The notes beneath the pieces were generated by a model. The model searched no databases, was not told where the DNA came from, and worked only from the letters and a program-made list of their open reading frames with translations. Position numbers and translations under genes: made by a program. 64,000 bases of DNA from Paludibacteraceae bacterium (lineage in GTDB: Bacteria; Bacteroidota; Bacteroidia; Bacteroidales; Paludibacteraceae), in the NCBI GenBank assembly GCA_016285885.1, contig JAEERP010000001.1, forward strand, positions 558,001 through 622,000. Reading direction: 5' to 3'. This document shows positions 18,101 to 25,556 of the stretch, one piece after another. Within the stretch, counting starts at the first letter, position 1; each line of letters opens with the position of its first letter.

Positions 18101-18338
18101 CCGTCCCCAACTCATAGACACCCGTCACGGTGTAATCCACACCGATATCCTTGCTCCAGCCGTAGACAGGGAGGATCTCCTGCGCCACGTTCCCTTGCTC
18201 ATTCGCCTTATAATCAAAGTGTTCCGAGTCGTCGAAACCGTAGTTCTGCAGATATAACTCCGAGATGTCAATATCAGCCCACGCCGAAGCGCAGAAGGCC
18301 AAAGAGAACGTAATAATGGATAATAAACGTGTTTTCAT
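15108..18338 (-). CDS. T9SS-exported putative metalloprotease with FIVAR-like and lectin-like regions
   Basis: Large secreted protein, 1076 residues from the ATG at 18338. Earlier in-frame starts would put 49 residues before an obvious signal peptide (MKTRLLSIITFSLAFCASAWA) and are rejected. In order: beta-sandwich modules that may bind carbohydrate, FIVAR-like helical bundles (AAMDEVQRVCDD..., AAIDEAKRYLGN...), an Fn3-like module (STVYYIRPYA), and a protease-like core with HEMCHAAGVG near residue 743. That motif resembles HExxHxxGxx zinc-binding motifs. A ricin-like region follows (SQQRWIIL), then a C-terminal tail ending SGVYVVNGQKIVR, a type A T9SS sorting signal. Likely anchored on or released from the outer surface; substrate unknown. 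Confidence 0.8.
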   Translation of the reverse strand: MKTRLLSIITFSLAFCASAWADIDISELYLQNYGFDDSEHFDYKANEQGNVAQEILPVYGWSKDIGVDYTVTGVYELGTGKTFNTNGKVPSSGYQGSKGGCLVLSTGWEESLKYYQKITLPAGSYKLQAAFYNGSNSTNGYSLLGWIPDNGSSSLSRLSSFPMNWTLDEVTFTLSSEKEGKVQIGFKGVANGSANSAKVVVDFVRLYLVGDNSTLIAGMRSTLRTTLSTASTTYGSGTGNGAADLKAAMDEVQRVCDDESASYADLYRADEALKAQLEVYGWANSSSDHPSDMTRFIVNPSFEDGFEGWSVSGLQTQSNTSFSLKSGNYYAEKWVSAGSKVGSASVVQEVGQEAPNGVYTLKVSAQNTQDGRSGQTGAWIIAGGDSVAVSEKKEYTLQFTHMEESFSIGFVAKNASGNWLSVDNFRLLYSAASMDDYEAEIQRRVEVAENLLSGTIYKAYRTQLEAEVTKAKEWLGSPNEKDLSSIATRLRQYTELAGLSAAAFQRLAEEIALAENTYQEGKNGSAELQAAIDEAKRYLGNESMGVDDLDGCVKRLDDAIFTFQVANASGDIPTVVTDPRHATGATMAFGRATFSGNNITERGFCWSTSSNPTVLDDRSSLSYSNNGSIYVMTGLTPSTVYYIRPYAITKSNAVGYGERIKICTLPKGDITWSYNNGGSDEENKRINEAVADACDVWNNITSIRGLHLTVSYGASTQTADCSYGGWMRVGPNASYQRTGTIQHEMCHAAGVGTTDNWMNSSVYRQETTKGFWLGERTDQILHFLENDNSAQLKGDNTHFWPYGINGAHEDDGTRILYYANALIIQALGEDNLPPVSGAFASPAYTFTQEDYETYYLLSAAQNVSTPTSLRLENGNLSVKATDWKTLLKENAYAWKIHFEPETQLYDFRNVSEDKSLSCANSRLSLGSQEKYAVQLMGSRQNVTNQYFNLKSYWMVFADGTNRPMALSSANNSISAARFDHQNSASQQRWIILSKAEVKALAGDLTAVDELRNETTSLLVYNVEEGFCFETVGKAQWVTVYDMRGLLVDQFYMQAGMRVVKPIQSGVYVVNGQKIVR

Positions 18339-18407
18339 GATATGTACAATATAAAGGGCAAATGCAAGACGCATCGGCCTCGCATCTCCCCAACGTTCAG
18401 TATAGCG

Positions 18408-18415
18408 CAAATGTA
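18408..18415 (-). promoter_or_regulatory. Putative -7 box for the T9SS protein gene
   Basis: TACATTTG on the minus strand, 70 nt before the ATG at 18338. No clear -33 element. Confidence 0.45.
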
Positions 18416-18533
18416 AAATAAAAATCCCTAAATGACGAAGAATCCGCTGAATTTTATGGGAAGGGCAACCCATGCCATGCCCCATCCAACGCTAACGGAA
18501 GAATCATGTAACATATTGAGATAGAGTAGGGTA

Positions 18534-18551
18534 ATGTCCTTTTTCGGACAT
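18534..18551 (-). terminator. Weak hairpin after trkA
   Basis: ATGTCC pairs with GGACAT around a 6-base loop, immediately downstream of the trkA stop. There is no T-run on the minus-strand transcript, so termination is uncertain. Confidence 0.3.
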
Positions 18552-18554
18552 CCC

Positions 18555-19886
18555 CTAATTGAATAACTTATCCAGTTTTTGTATGCTGGAGGACAAACAG
18601 AAGACGATCACGTCGTCGCCCGGCTGGATATGGGTATTACCGTTTGCGATTTCCCCCTTGCCGTCACGTATCACACCTCCTATGAAGATGTCGCGCGGTA
18701 TCTTGAGTCCCTTGATCTCCGCCTTGGTGATGTAGGCGCCCTCCTTAGGCGTCAGTTCGACAACCTGCGCGTCCACGTGAGTCAGACCCTTCACGTTCCT
18801 GACGTCGGCGTCCAGCGTGTATTGGTAGATATAGCTGGCGGCGATCAGTTTCTTGTTGATGACCGTACCAATGTCCAAGTTCTCCGCCAACGGTATGTAG
18901 TCTATGTTCTCCACCTCCGAAATAGTCTTCCGAAGACCGAATCTCTTAGCGGAGATGCAAGCCAATATATTAGCCTCCGAGTTGTCCGTCAAGGCGACGA
19001 AAGCGTCCACGTCCTCGATGCCCTCCTCGCGTAGCAGCTCCAAGTTCGTGGCGTCGCCTAAGATGACCAACGCATTGTCCATCTTCTCCGCCAGTTTCAT
19101 GATCTTGCTCTTATCCTTCTCGAGGACCTTCACATGGATATCGTCATGGAGCATATCGACGGTACGTTGCGTGATGTTTCCGCCTCCCATGATCATCAGA
19201 TCCTTCACTTGGATCACCTCCTTACCCGCCTGTTCACGCACATTGGCGATGAAGTCGCGCGTCGTGATGAAGTAAACAATATCGTTCGCCAAGATCTCGT
19301 CATCACCCTTAGGGATGATGGTGGACAAGTCTCGACGGATGGCTACGACACGATAGAACTCGCTGTGTTTCAAATCCTTCAGCGGTTGGTTGATGATAGG
19401 AGCGTTACTCCGCACCTTCATACCGATCAGGGTCAATTCACCGTCGCTGAACTCCATCCATTGGCGGACCCAGTTCATTCTGAGCGAGTTGACGATCTCC
19501 TTAGCGGCCAGCACCTCAGGATAAATCAGGGAATCGATACCCAGATCCTTAAATCTAGCGGTATTTTTAGGAGAAAGATATTCGTAATTATTGATTCGCG
19601 CCACCGTCTTTTTAGCGCCCATGTTATGGGCCAGTATGCACGAAGTGATATTCTGGCTCTCGTAAGGTGTAACACCGATAAACAAATCTGCCTGGGAAAC
19701 ATTCGCCTCTTCCAAATCCTTGATGGACGTGGTACAGCCCGTGACCGTCATCAGGTCATAATTGGACTCCATCCTTTGCAGTTTCTCCTCATCATCATCC
19801 AAAAGGATGATGTCATGGTTCTCCCTCGACAACATCTTCGCCAAGTGAGTACCCACTTCTCCAGCACCTGCAATAATTATTTTCAT
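18555..19886 (-). CDS. trkA: Trk potassium uptake regulatory subunit TrkA
   Basis: Cytosolic NAD-binding regulator of the TrkH/TrkG potassium channel. The 443 residues contain two KTN-type Rossmann domains, each followed by a TrkA-C domain. The first starts GAGEVGTHLAKML (residues 6-18). The second has a GGGNITQRTVDML nucleotide loop. The acidic strand end (IILLDDDEEKL) is typical for NAD. A trkH gene often follows in relatives, but the next gene downstream is the T9SS protein, so the channel subunit must be encoded elsewhere. It appears to be a single-gene unit. Confidence 0.93.
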   Translation of the reverse strand: MKIIIAGAGEVGTHLAKMLSRENHDIILLDDDEEKLQRMESNYDLMTVTGCTTSIKDLEEANVSQADLFIGVTPYESQNITSCILAHNMGAKKTVARINNYEYLSPKNTARFKDLGIDSLIYPEVLAAKEIVNSLRMNWVRQWMEFSDGELTLIGMKVRSNAPIINQPLKDLKHSEFYRVVAIRRDLSTIIPKGDDEILANDIVYFITTRDFIANVREQAGKEVIQVKDLMIMGGGNITQRTVDMLHDDIHVKVLEKDKSKIMKLAEKMDNALVILGDATNLELLREEGIEDVDAFVALTDNSEANILACISAKRFGLRKTISEVENIDYIPLAENLDIGTVINKKLIAASYIYQYTLDADVRNVKGLTHVDAQVVELTPKEGAYITKAEIKGLKIPRDIFIGGVIRDGKGEIANGNTHIQPGDDVIVFCLSSSIQKLDKLFN

Positions 19887-19970
19887 AAATTCTAATTTGT
19901 ATCCCGCGAATTTAATGAAAAATATGATAGGTGTACCATAGAATCGTTTACAAGCGCTTTTTCAGGGAAA

Positions 19971-20918
19971 CTACAACGTATGTATTCCCTCCCTGAACGT
20001 CGGGTATTTCAGCTTGGGGAGGAGTTCCGCCCTCATGCGGCTCGTGTCCCCATAATAAGGCACTTTCCCGATGGTGATGAAGTCCTGCGTCAATGGCGCT
20101 CGGCAGCCCGTAAGACTGGAAACCGTCTCGAACACCCATGCGGCGGTGCGGATCATCCACATCGGCATCACCCACGGACGGCAGGTTCCCCATTCCTTCG
20201 CCGCCTCGTCCAAGAACTCCTTCAGCGTCTGCACCCCTTCGTCGCCAAGATGATATATGCCCGATGCGGTCGGGGAGAGGATGGCCGCCTTCGTCGCCGC
20301 CACATAATCGTCCTTGGAAATCAAGTGGATATAGTTCGGTTCCTTCCAAATGCCCAATAGGCAATGGCGGGAGAACCAGTGCGCGGCGTCTATCATCAGG
20401 ATGCCCTTTCCATAGACCATTCCGCAACGTAATATCACTTTTTCAAAGCCAGTCTCCGCCAATAAGAGCTTCTCCTCCTCCAGACGGGTCTTCGCATGCA
20501 CCGAATTGGGCGTGCCGTCCAACCTGCCTGTCGCAGGGTGCTCAGGGGTGGTATCCCCCTCCACATGCGGGAAACTGAACAGGATCACCTTCTTCACACC
20601 GGCGGTCTTCGCCGCACGGAGCAGGTTCGAGAAATATTGCGTGTTGGTGGTCGGAAGAAACTTCTCAGGATTTCCTTTGAACAGGATGCCTGCGAAATGA
20701 ATCACCGTGTCCACACCTTTCAGTGAATCGAGCAGGGAGTTCTCATCCTGCAAATCCACTTGGAAGGGCTTCACCTTCTCATGATTCAGCAACGACTCCG
20801 GCAGAGGATTCTTATGCCATAGAAGATGCAACTCGACCTCGTCGGAGAGGAGCCCCTCAGCCAATAGACCACCCAAGTTACCAGCCGCTCCGGTTATCGC
20901 TACAACTTGTTTTTCCAT
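19971..20918 (-). CDS. NAD(P)-dependent epimerase/dehydratase-like (atypical SDR)
   Basis: A 315-residue extended-SDR fold. The N-terminal cofactor loop TGAAGNLGG (9-17), VDTVIHFAG and FSFPHVEGD are visible. The usual Tyr-x-x-x-Lys pair is not: the corresponding stretch reads NSVHAKTRLEEEKL with no Tyr. That suggests an atypical SDR with a changed or lost redox step, possibly a binding or regulatory role. It sits 60 bp downstream of the metallophosphatase gene on the same strand and may be cotranscribed with it. Substrate unknown. Confidence 0.8.
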   Translation of the reverse strand: MEKQVVAITGAAGNLGGLLAEGLLSDEVELHLLWHKNPLPESLLNHEKVKPFQVDLQDENSLLDSLKGVDTVIHFAGILFKGNPEKFLPTTNTQYFSNLLRAAKTAGVKKVILFSFPHVEGDTTPEHPATGRLDGTPNSVHAKTRLEEEKLLLAETGFEKVILRCGMVYGKGILMIDAAHWFSRHCLLGIWKEPNYIHLISKDDYVAATKAAILSPTASGIYHLGDEGVQTLKEFLDEAAKEWGTCRPWVMPMWMIRTAAWVFETVSSLTGCRAPLTQDFITIGKVPYYGDTSRMRAELLPKLKYPTFREGIHTL

Positions 20919-20978
20919 ACCTGCTTAATTTTTAGAGTTAATAGATTTTACACAATGTGCAATGCGGACAAAAATGCG

Positions 20979-21644
20979 TCACTTCGAAGGAATCTCCAGC
21001 GTCAGAAGAGGGTAGGCGACCTCCTTCATGTTATTGCAACGGCTCACGTTATAGAGGGTCATTCCCCTCCATTTCACCCTTTTATGATTGCCTTGGTGGA
21101 TATGTCCGCAAAAAACGTAACGTATCTTACGAGACTCAAGCGCAGCCGTCAGCTCCGGACTTCCCACATCCAGACCATCCTCCACACCCGCCAATCCACC
21201 GACCTCGAACGGTGCGGCATGGACGATCAGGACATCACACCTTTCGGGTATCTTCTGGAACGTCTCCATCAACTGCGCCGACTCCTCGCTGAAGGCGATG
21301 TTACGCTTCGGGGGCAGGGTATTGGGCGTCCCGTAGAAACGAAGGCCTTCCAATGTCATCGAATTATTGCACAATATCTTCAGTTTGGACGAGGAGAGCG
21401 AAGTGAGCCGCTTCCCCTTGTAGAGCTCCTCGAAATAGTAATCATGGTTGCCTGGCACTAAGATAACATATTTGCAGGGCAGGGCACGTACCCATGGCTC
21501 GAAATAGTCATAGAACCAATTTTCCTGCGCAGGGATATCCCTATCCATCTCCTTGGGGAATACGTCCCCCCCGATAATTACAATGTCACATGCACTGATA
21601 TTCGGCAAATGACCATGTATGTCCGATGTTACAGTAAACTTCAT
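20979..21644 (-). CDS. Calcineurin-like metallophosphatase
   Basis: Binuclear-metal phosphoesterase of about 221 residues. Metal motifs in order: SDIHGH, GGDVF, GNHDYYF, VHAAP and GHIHQGNH. The frame extends to 21659 (MMRERM...), but a TACCTTTG box at 21665-21672 would start the RNA near 21658, so the ATG at 21644 (MKFTVTSDIHG) is preferred. That also places the first metal motif at residue 7, as is usual. Such small proteins are phosphodiesterases or nucleotide phosphatases; the substrate is not predictable. Confidence 0.88.
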   Translation of the reverse strand: MKFTVTSDIHGHLPNISACDIVIIGGDVFPKEMDRDIPAQENWFYDYFEPWVRALPCKYVILVPGNHDYYFEELYKGKRLTSLSSSKLKILCNNSMTLEGLRFYGTPNTLPPKRNIAFSEESAQLMETFQKIPERCDVLIVHAAPFEVGGLAGVEDGLDVGSPELTAALESRKIRYVFCGHIHQGNHKRVKWRGMTLYNVSRCNNMKEVAYPLLTLEIPSK

Positions 21645-21664
21645 ACGCTCTCTCATCATTCACA

Positions 21665-21672
21665 CAAAGGTA
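21665..21672 (-). promoter_or_regulatory. Promoter -7 box for the metallophosphatase
   Basis: TACCTTTG on the minus strand, 20 nt before the ATG at 21644. It decides the start of that gene. Confidence 0.55.
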
Positions 21673-21913
21673 ACAATTGTTCACCATTGAAATAGACATT
21701 TTCTCCATATTTAAATCGTTTTTCCATCCATTTTTAGCCTAAAATACTCCCCTCTGAAACGCTCGTTAAAGAATTTTTCTCCGAACCCGCTACTTTCAAC
21801 TATTCCAAACCATTTTGACTTTATCATAATCAACTATAAATCAACACATAAACACTATCATTTATCTAACAATTCCCCACTACGTTAAACATTGTTAAAT
21901 ACCTATTTGATTA

Positions 21914-21944
21914 TTGCATAATTATGTTTTATAACATATTTTTG
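21914..21944 (+). promoter_or_regulatory. Canonical Bacteroidota promoter of a short transcript
   Basis: TTG at 21914-21916, 20-nt spacer, TATTTTTG at 21937-21944. The same TTG-N20-box layout precedes clpC and the RNA at 48.5 kb. It predicts a start near 21951. Confidence 0.7.
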
Positions 21945-21990
21945 CAACATCAAAACAAAAGGATAGTTAAACATAAAAATATTAGACAAA

Positions 21991-22047
21991 ATGGTTTGCT
22001 TGAACATGCTCGTCATCGCCTTGATTAAGAAATACAAGAAGTTCTAA
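21991..22047 (+). CDS. Putative 18-residue peptide
   Basis: ATG to TAA encodes MVCLNMLVIALIKKYKKF: a hydrophobic half followed by a strongly basic, aromatic tail, the pattern of small membrane-active or membrane-associated peptides. It lies 40 nt into a predicted transcript of about 185 nt that has its own promoter and a 17-bp terminator hairpin. No family is known to me. A type I toxin-like peptide, a regulatory leader peptide, or a chance frame within a small RNA are all possible. It is called because every element of a gene is present. Confidence 0.45.
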   Translation: MVCLNMLVIALIKKYKKF

Positions 22048-22094
22048 TCACAGACGAAAAGAAAAATTCTTCATTTTAAGGTTATTAAATTGTA

Positions 22095-22140
22095 AAAGCA
22101 CACTCGATGAATCTTCTTCATTGGGTGTGCTTTATTTTGG
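22095..22140 (+). terminator. Strong hairpin terminator
   Basis: A 17-bp stem (22095-22111 with 22117-22133, two G-T wobbles) closes a 5-base loop and is followed by ATTTT. It begins 48 nt after the stop of the 18-codon frame. The symmetric A and T flanks mean it could also stop transcription from the minus strand. Confidence 0.8.
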
Positions 22141-22204
22141 GTCCAAGGGAGAATAAAAAAAGGCGACACTATGGCCGCCTTATCAATGGTATCAATTTAA
22201 CCGA

Positions 22205-23074
22205 TTAATTTACCTCTGATTGAAGAACCGGACCCGGGACAATCGTACCCGCATCGCTGGTTTTGAACTTCTTAACATAAGGGAAGAGACCTTCATTCTT
22301 TTGAGGCTCAGTGATGGACCAAACTTGATAAATCGTATTTGGTTTCAGCTTAGCGAAAGAGTAGAAACCATTGTCATCCACCCTGCAATCGTCCACCAAC
22401 ACGCCATTCTCTTCTCTGATATAAACCCTTTGATCCACACCAGGTATGAAATCCATGCCCTTGAAAGATGCCTCCAAATAACCGATCACCCCGCAAAGAT
22501 TAGCGTTCTTACCATCATTGAGGTAAAAATCACCGCCATAGACTTGTCCACCGTCCACATAGACATCAAAAGCGACTGGCTCTTTTCCGTCCACATTGTC
22601 ATTATAGGCAAAGATTTTATATTTACCATCGTTGAGATAATTGAAGCGATAGGAGCCATCAAAGGAGGTATTCACCTTGTCATCGCACCCGAAATCATGA
22701 TTCCCGTATACAATAAAGACATCCTCATCACAACCGACGATCGTGTCCTTCCCGAAATGGAACTTCCTATTCACTTTCCGAATATAAGAGGAAGACTCAG
22801 CCATCAAGGACTCCAAATCCGAACTGGAAGGGGCCTTTTTGCCATATAACTTACTCAACACTAAATTGTTTGAATTAATAATGGACAACAATTCTTCCGC
22901 TTCCTTTGAATTGCTATTGAAAGCCGAATTATTACAATAGATAGCACCATCATCAATAACTTTGAAAACCTTGCCGACGATAGAACCGTCACCACCTTCT
23001 CCCTCCTCCTTCTCGCATGAGGAGAAGAAAGACATAAGCATTAATCCTGCTAAAAAAATATATGTGCTTCTCAT
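22205..23074 (-). CDS. Lipoprotein of unknown function with Ig-like modules
   Basis: The 289 residues begin with a type II signal peptide (YIFLAGLMLMSFFSSC, Cys20 followed by EKEEGEGGDG), an export signal seen on many Bacteroidota surface lipoproteins. The body has short beta-sandwich stretches similar to carboxypeptidase-regulatory or SdrD-like modules (GSYRFNYLNDGKYKIFAYND; DDNGFYSFAKLKPNTIYQVWS). No catalytic motif is seen. It is a single gene behind a TAAATTTG box, next to the patatin gene. A role in surface structure is inference only. Confidence 0.75.
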   Translation of the reverse strand: MRSTYIFLAGLMLMSFFSSCEKEEGEGGDGSIVGKVFKVIDDGAIYCNNSAFNSNSKEAEELLSIINSNNLVLSKLYGKKAPSSSDLESLMAESSSYIRKVNRKFHFGKDTIVGCDEDVFIVYGNHDFGCDDKVNTSFDGSYRFNYLNDGKYKIFAYNDNVDGKEPVAFDVYVDGGQVYGGDFYLNDGKNANLCGVIGYLEASFKGMDFIPGVDQRVYIREENGVLVDDCRVDDNGFYSFAKLKPNTIYQVWSITEPQKNEGLFPYVKKFKTSDAGTIVPGPVLQSEVN

Positions 23075-23091
23075 ATTTTATAAAATAAGTT

Positions 23092-23099
23092 CAAATTTA
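23092..23099 (-). promoter_or_regulatory. Putative -7 box for the lipoprotein gene
   Basis: TAAATTTG on the minus strand, 17 nt before the ATG at 23074. No -33 TTG at the expected distance. Confidence 0.45.
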
Positions 23100-23183
23100 T
23101 TTCTGATCCAAAAATACAGATTCTGCCAAACATACCAAAAACTTTTTCAACAAAAGAAAACAATTATACCCAAAAGAGCACCG

Positions 23184-25556
23184 TCACTTTTCAATCATGC
23201 GCTCATGGAAAAGTAGATATCCGATGTTCAGACCAACATTCCAATTCTTCTCCGGATAGGAGTACCGATTCACATAGAACGCGGCGGAAATGAATTTCAA
23301 GTTTGCCACAAACGTCAATTCATTAAAGAAATAGAGTTTGGACAAAACCGGTCGATAATCGGTGCCGTAACTACCTGTGAGCGCAAACGCCCTATAGGGT
23401 AAATACGCATAATTCTCGAACCTCAAATGAAACACTTTGTTGAACTTATAGATAGGGCCCAAACCACCCGCCCAATAGGTACTGGAGCAAAATGCCGAGT
23501 TGAAAACGAACTTATTGTGCTTTGAAGGAGTGAACATAGGGGAAATCAACAAAGTCTGCATATAGTTGTCCATCATAGGGACCATGGAGAAGACCCCATC
23601 GAAATAGACACCCAAGGAAAAACGCTTCCCTAAATCAAAATAGTTGTCACTGTTGTAGGAGAATTGAACCCAATGCAAGCCTTCCTCCGCAGTTCGATTC
23701 AACTCCATGATGTCATTCTCGTCCTTTTTGTACTTTTTGGTCCACTGGCTTCCAAAAATATATTGGGCGGTTATGCTGATGCGCATTCCGTCCACAGGAT
23801 ACTGCTTGTGGGACAATGAATTATGCTTGTATTGCAACAATGCGATACCCAAGTTATAATTCGTCTCGTTCCATTTATTCTTTTCATCCGGCAAATAGTG
23901 GTAATGGTCATCCTTGTGGCCATACCCGAAACCGATGTCCATCTTTCCCTTCAGATTGAACGGCACCATCATCTTGACCTTACCGTAAAACTCGGAAGTA
24001 TATGCCTCTGTCGATATATTATTTTTTATATCATTCTCATAAAAGGGTTCCTGCTTATTAAGATAGTTGATGTGACAATAATCCGCCATCACCTTCAAGC
24101 CTATCGGCAGGCGACCAGGACGGTCCAGACGCGCCTGCATGTGGACATCCTTATACAACGAGCCTATCTGTCCGTCCAACGCCACATTATAGCCAAAATG
24201 GTGGACACCTCGCTTTTGTATTCCCAAAAAGAGATTATTAGCGGCCGTCGAAGAGATATTTCCGCCAAATAACACCTCAAAGTCACTGTTCATCTTGACG
24301 TCAAGGTGGAGGTCATAATTCCCTAACGAATCATTGTAATACGCATGTGGTATGATCTCTGATATCTTTTCGTCCGACAACAACTTATAATAAACCTTCT
24401 GGAAACTGTTCAAGTCCAACACGGAATCCTTTTTACTCGGACTAAAGTTATGCAACAGATAGTTGCGCTGGACGGAATTGACGCCACGGATATTCACCGA
24501 ACCAAACACAAGTTCCTTCTCCTTTCGCATAAAATCCTCGCGACGTTTTTCCACCTCGCTCAATTCAACCCGACGTGGCACACGCTCCCTAATACGCTGG
24601 ATCATCGCTTTGGTGGAGTCATATCCCAACTTCTCCAACTCCTTCATTCTGTTGAAGTCAAGCAGTCCAACGTCCGTGAAATGAAAATCTATCAAGATAC
24701 CTTTCTCTTCCGGAATCTCATAGTTGGTCTCGTCCATGATCAGTTTTTCGAGCAAAGCCACCGGACTAGAAGGGTTCTTGGCGTCAAGGGAAGGATTGTC
24801 ACTCACCGCACAACCAATAATAAAGTCAGGATGGAAATCCTTCTCCATCACATCCACAGGAAAATTATTGTAAATGCCACCATCCAACATCAGCAATCCG
24901 TTCACCTGTATCGGTCTGAAAACAAAAGGGAAAGACATGGATGTACGCACGGCGTCGCCCAAATCTCCATTCCGATGGACATAAGCACATTTATGCGCCA
25001 CGTCGGACGCCACGCAGCGGAATGGAACAAACAAACTGTCAAAGTTTCCCCTGCAGGCAGCATTGGCCTTGGAGAATAGATCCATAAAAGCGATATTCAA
25101 CTGATCGGGAGGCAGTACACTGCTTGGAATCAGGAAGTTGGCACCTGTCTTGGAAGAATCGCGCACATTGACCTTGAAACTGATAAACTCCGGAGTGGGG
25201 TCGTCCCGCTTGAAAAAGAAGAGATTCCGCTCATCTATATTTCCACTTTGCCAACGCATGAACTTGTCGGAAAGGATCAACGAAGCCATCTCATCAGGCG
25301 AATAACCCATCGCATACAGGGAACTGACAATGGCTCCCATGGAGGTACCCGCCACATAGTCGATAGGAATGCCTTCCTCCTCCAAGGCGCGAATCACACC
25401 GATATGGGTACAACCTTTCGCACCTCCTCCGCTAAGGACTAAGCCAACCTTTTGGGCGGAAAGGCCCATCCAGCCGCCCCAAAGCAGAAGGAGACAAACG
25501 ATCAATAGCCGACAAACAAAACCTCTCCGCATATAATTATTTTTCTTGGACATCAA
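23184..25556 (-). CDS. Patatin-like phospholipase fused to outer-membrane barrel
   Basis: After a signal peptide (RLLIVCLLLLWGGWMGLSAQ), residues 36 to about 320 form a patatin domain: oxyanion loop GGGAKG, nucleophile Ser72 in GTSMG and catalytic Asp in LDGGIYNNFP. A POTRA-like segment follows (about 345-425, VFGSVNIRGVNSVQRNYLL), then a C-terminal region rich in amphipathic strands, consistent with a 16-strand Omp85-type barrel. This order is that of type Vd autotransporters such as PlpD, so the lipase probably faces outward or the periplasm. The frame can start at 25556, overlapping the clpC end by 20 bp, or at an ATG at 25532 just after it. Likely coupled to clpC. Confidence 0.88.
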   Translation of the reverse strand: MMSKKNNYMRRGFVCRLLIVCLLLLWGGWMGLSAQKVGLVLSGGGAKGCTHIGVIRALEEEGIPIDYVAGTSMGAIVSSLYAMGYSPDEMASLILSDKFMRWQSGNIDERNLFFFKRDDPTPEFISFKVNVRDSSKTGANFLIPSSVLPPDQLNIAFMDLFSKANAACRGNFDSLFVPFRCVASDVAHKCAYVHRNGDLGDAVRTSMSFPFVFRPIQVNGLLMLDGGIYNNFPVDVMEKDFHPDFIIGCAVSDNPSLDAKNPSSPVALLEKLIMDETNYEIPEEKGILIDFHFTDVGLLDFNRMKELEKLGYDSTKAMIQRIRERVPRRVELSEVEKRREDFMRKEKELVFGSVNIRGVNSVQRNYLLHNFSPSKKDSVLDLNSFQKVYYKLLSDEKISEIIPHAYYNDSLGNYDLHLDVKMNSDFEVLFGGNISSTAANNLFLGIQKRGVHHFGYNVALDGQIGSLYKDVHMQARLDRPGRLPIGLKVMADYCHINYLNKQEPFYENDIKNNISTEAYTSEFYGKVKMMVPFNLKGKMDIGFGYGHKDDHYHYLPDEKNKWNETNYNLGIALLQYKHNSLSHKQYPVDGMRISITAQYIFGSQWTKKYKKDENDIMELNRTAEEGLHWVQFSYNSDNYFDLGKRFSLGVYFDGVFSMVPMMDNYMQTLLISPMFTPSKHNKFVFNSAFCSSTYWAGGLGPIYKFNKVFHLRFENYAYLPYRAFALTGSYGTDYRPVLSKLYFFNELTFVANLKFISAAFYVNRYSYPEKNWNVGLNIGYLLFHERMIEK

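Larger units (their letters stand above)
21645..22204. other. 560-bp intergenic region
   Basis: The first 250 bp are AT-rich with nothing recognised beyond the metallophosphatase promoter. From 21914 to 22133 lies a complete short transcription unit (promoter, 18-codon frame, strong terminator), listed separately. The remainder up to the lipoprotein gene is empty. Confidence 0.6.

Noticed and set aside
18339-18485. Earlier start of the T9SS protein
   Set aside because: It would place 49 residues in front of an obvious signal peptide and include the putative promoter.
15096-18485. Several plus-strand frames across the T9SS gene
   Set aside because: All are antisense shadows of a gene with signal peptide and sorting tail.
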